This document shows positions 62,587 to 64,000 of a stretch of 64,000 nucleotides of DNA, one piece after another. Position 1 is the stretch's first letter; the number at the start of each line of letters is the position of its first letter. The notes below the pieces were generated by a model that searched no databases, was not told the DNA's origin, and saw nothing but the letters and a program-made list of their open reading frames with translations. Made by a program: the position numbers and the translations under genes. Origin of the DNA: Cupriavidus pauculus (lineage in GTDB: Bacteria; Pseudomonadota; Gammaproteobacteria; Burkholderiales; Burkholderiaceae); contig NZ_VZOW01000003.1 of assembly GCF_008801835.1 (NCBI RefSeq), forward strand, positions 1 to 64,000, in the 5' to 3' direction.

Positions 62587-64000
<1,414 letters not shown>

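Overview
This is a single GC-rich bacterial chromosome segment that looks like a betaproteobacterium of the Burkholderiaceae, closest in style to Cupriavidus/Ralstonia. That placement is inferred from gene content and order, not from a database search. The evidence is the 5S rRNA sequence, a Bug-type tripartite receptor, a Burkholderia-style porin, an FtsZ/dcw cluster with a charged insertion in MurD, the run yacG-zapD-coaE-pilD-pilC-pilB, and ispB divergent from rplU-rpmA-obgE.

Layout. 1-115: tail of an rRNA operon (5S 3' part and terminator). 386-3632: a DUF3047 lipoprotein, then a DUF2891 protein and an M20 amidohydrolase on the minus strand. 4101-9894: a complete five-gene dipeptide-type ABC importer. 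9956-20862: an accessory metabolic stretch with a branched-chain amino-acid type binding protein, a molybdopterin oxidoreductase coupled to a lipoprotein aminopeptidase, a TetR regulator beside an acyl-CoA ligase, a glycine-rich lipoprotein coupled to a MarR regulator, a Bug receptor and a porin. 21206-21829: coq7. 22186-40226: the whole division and cell-wall (dcw) cluster, mraZ-rsmH-ftsL-ftsI-murE-murF-mraY-murD-ftsW-(38-codon ORF)-murG-murC-ddl-ftsQ-ftsA-ftsZ. It has a recognisable promoter with four MraZ-type repeats at the front and a strong terminator at the end. 40338-49372: peroxiredoxin, lpxC, a DUF721/DciA protein, an M23 peptidase, secA, argJ, a DUF815 ATPase and a Nudix hydrolase. 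49442-57301: an OPT transporter, then on the minus strand yacG, zapD, coaE and the type IV pilus genes pilD, pilC and pilB. 57668-64000: tRNA-Pro, ispB, a group II intron with its maturase, a micro-ORF, rplU, rpmA and the 5' part of obgE.

How the parts work together. MurC/D/E/F, Ddl, MraY and MurG build lipid II, FtsW and FtsI polymerise and crosslink it at the septum, and FtsQ/L/A/Z place the machinery. The division helper ZapD lies elsewhere in the window. LpxC (lipid A), SecA (export), IspB (polyprenyl/quinone side chain) and Coq7 (ubiquinone ring) are further envelope and membrane functions.

The items most worth a second look are three. First, a short ORF and partial duplication sit at the ftsW-murG junction, with stop/start overlaps on both sides and a 19-bp inverted copy of the ftsW 3' end. 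Second, an apparently full-length group II intron lies just downstream of a TATAAT box and about 18 nt upstream of the TTG start of ispB, so it separates an essential gene from its likely promoter. Third, the MraZ-box array overlaps the dcw promoter. I did not find a defence island, CRISPR array, prophage or clearly new multi-gene system.
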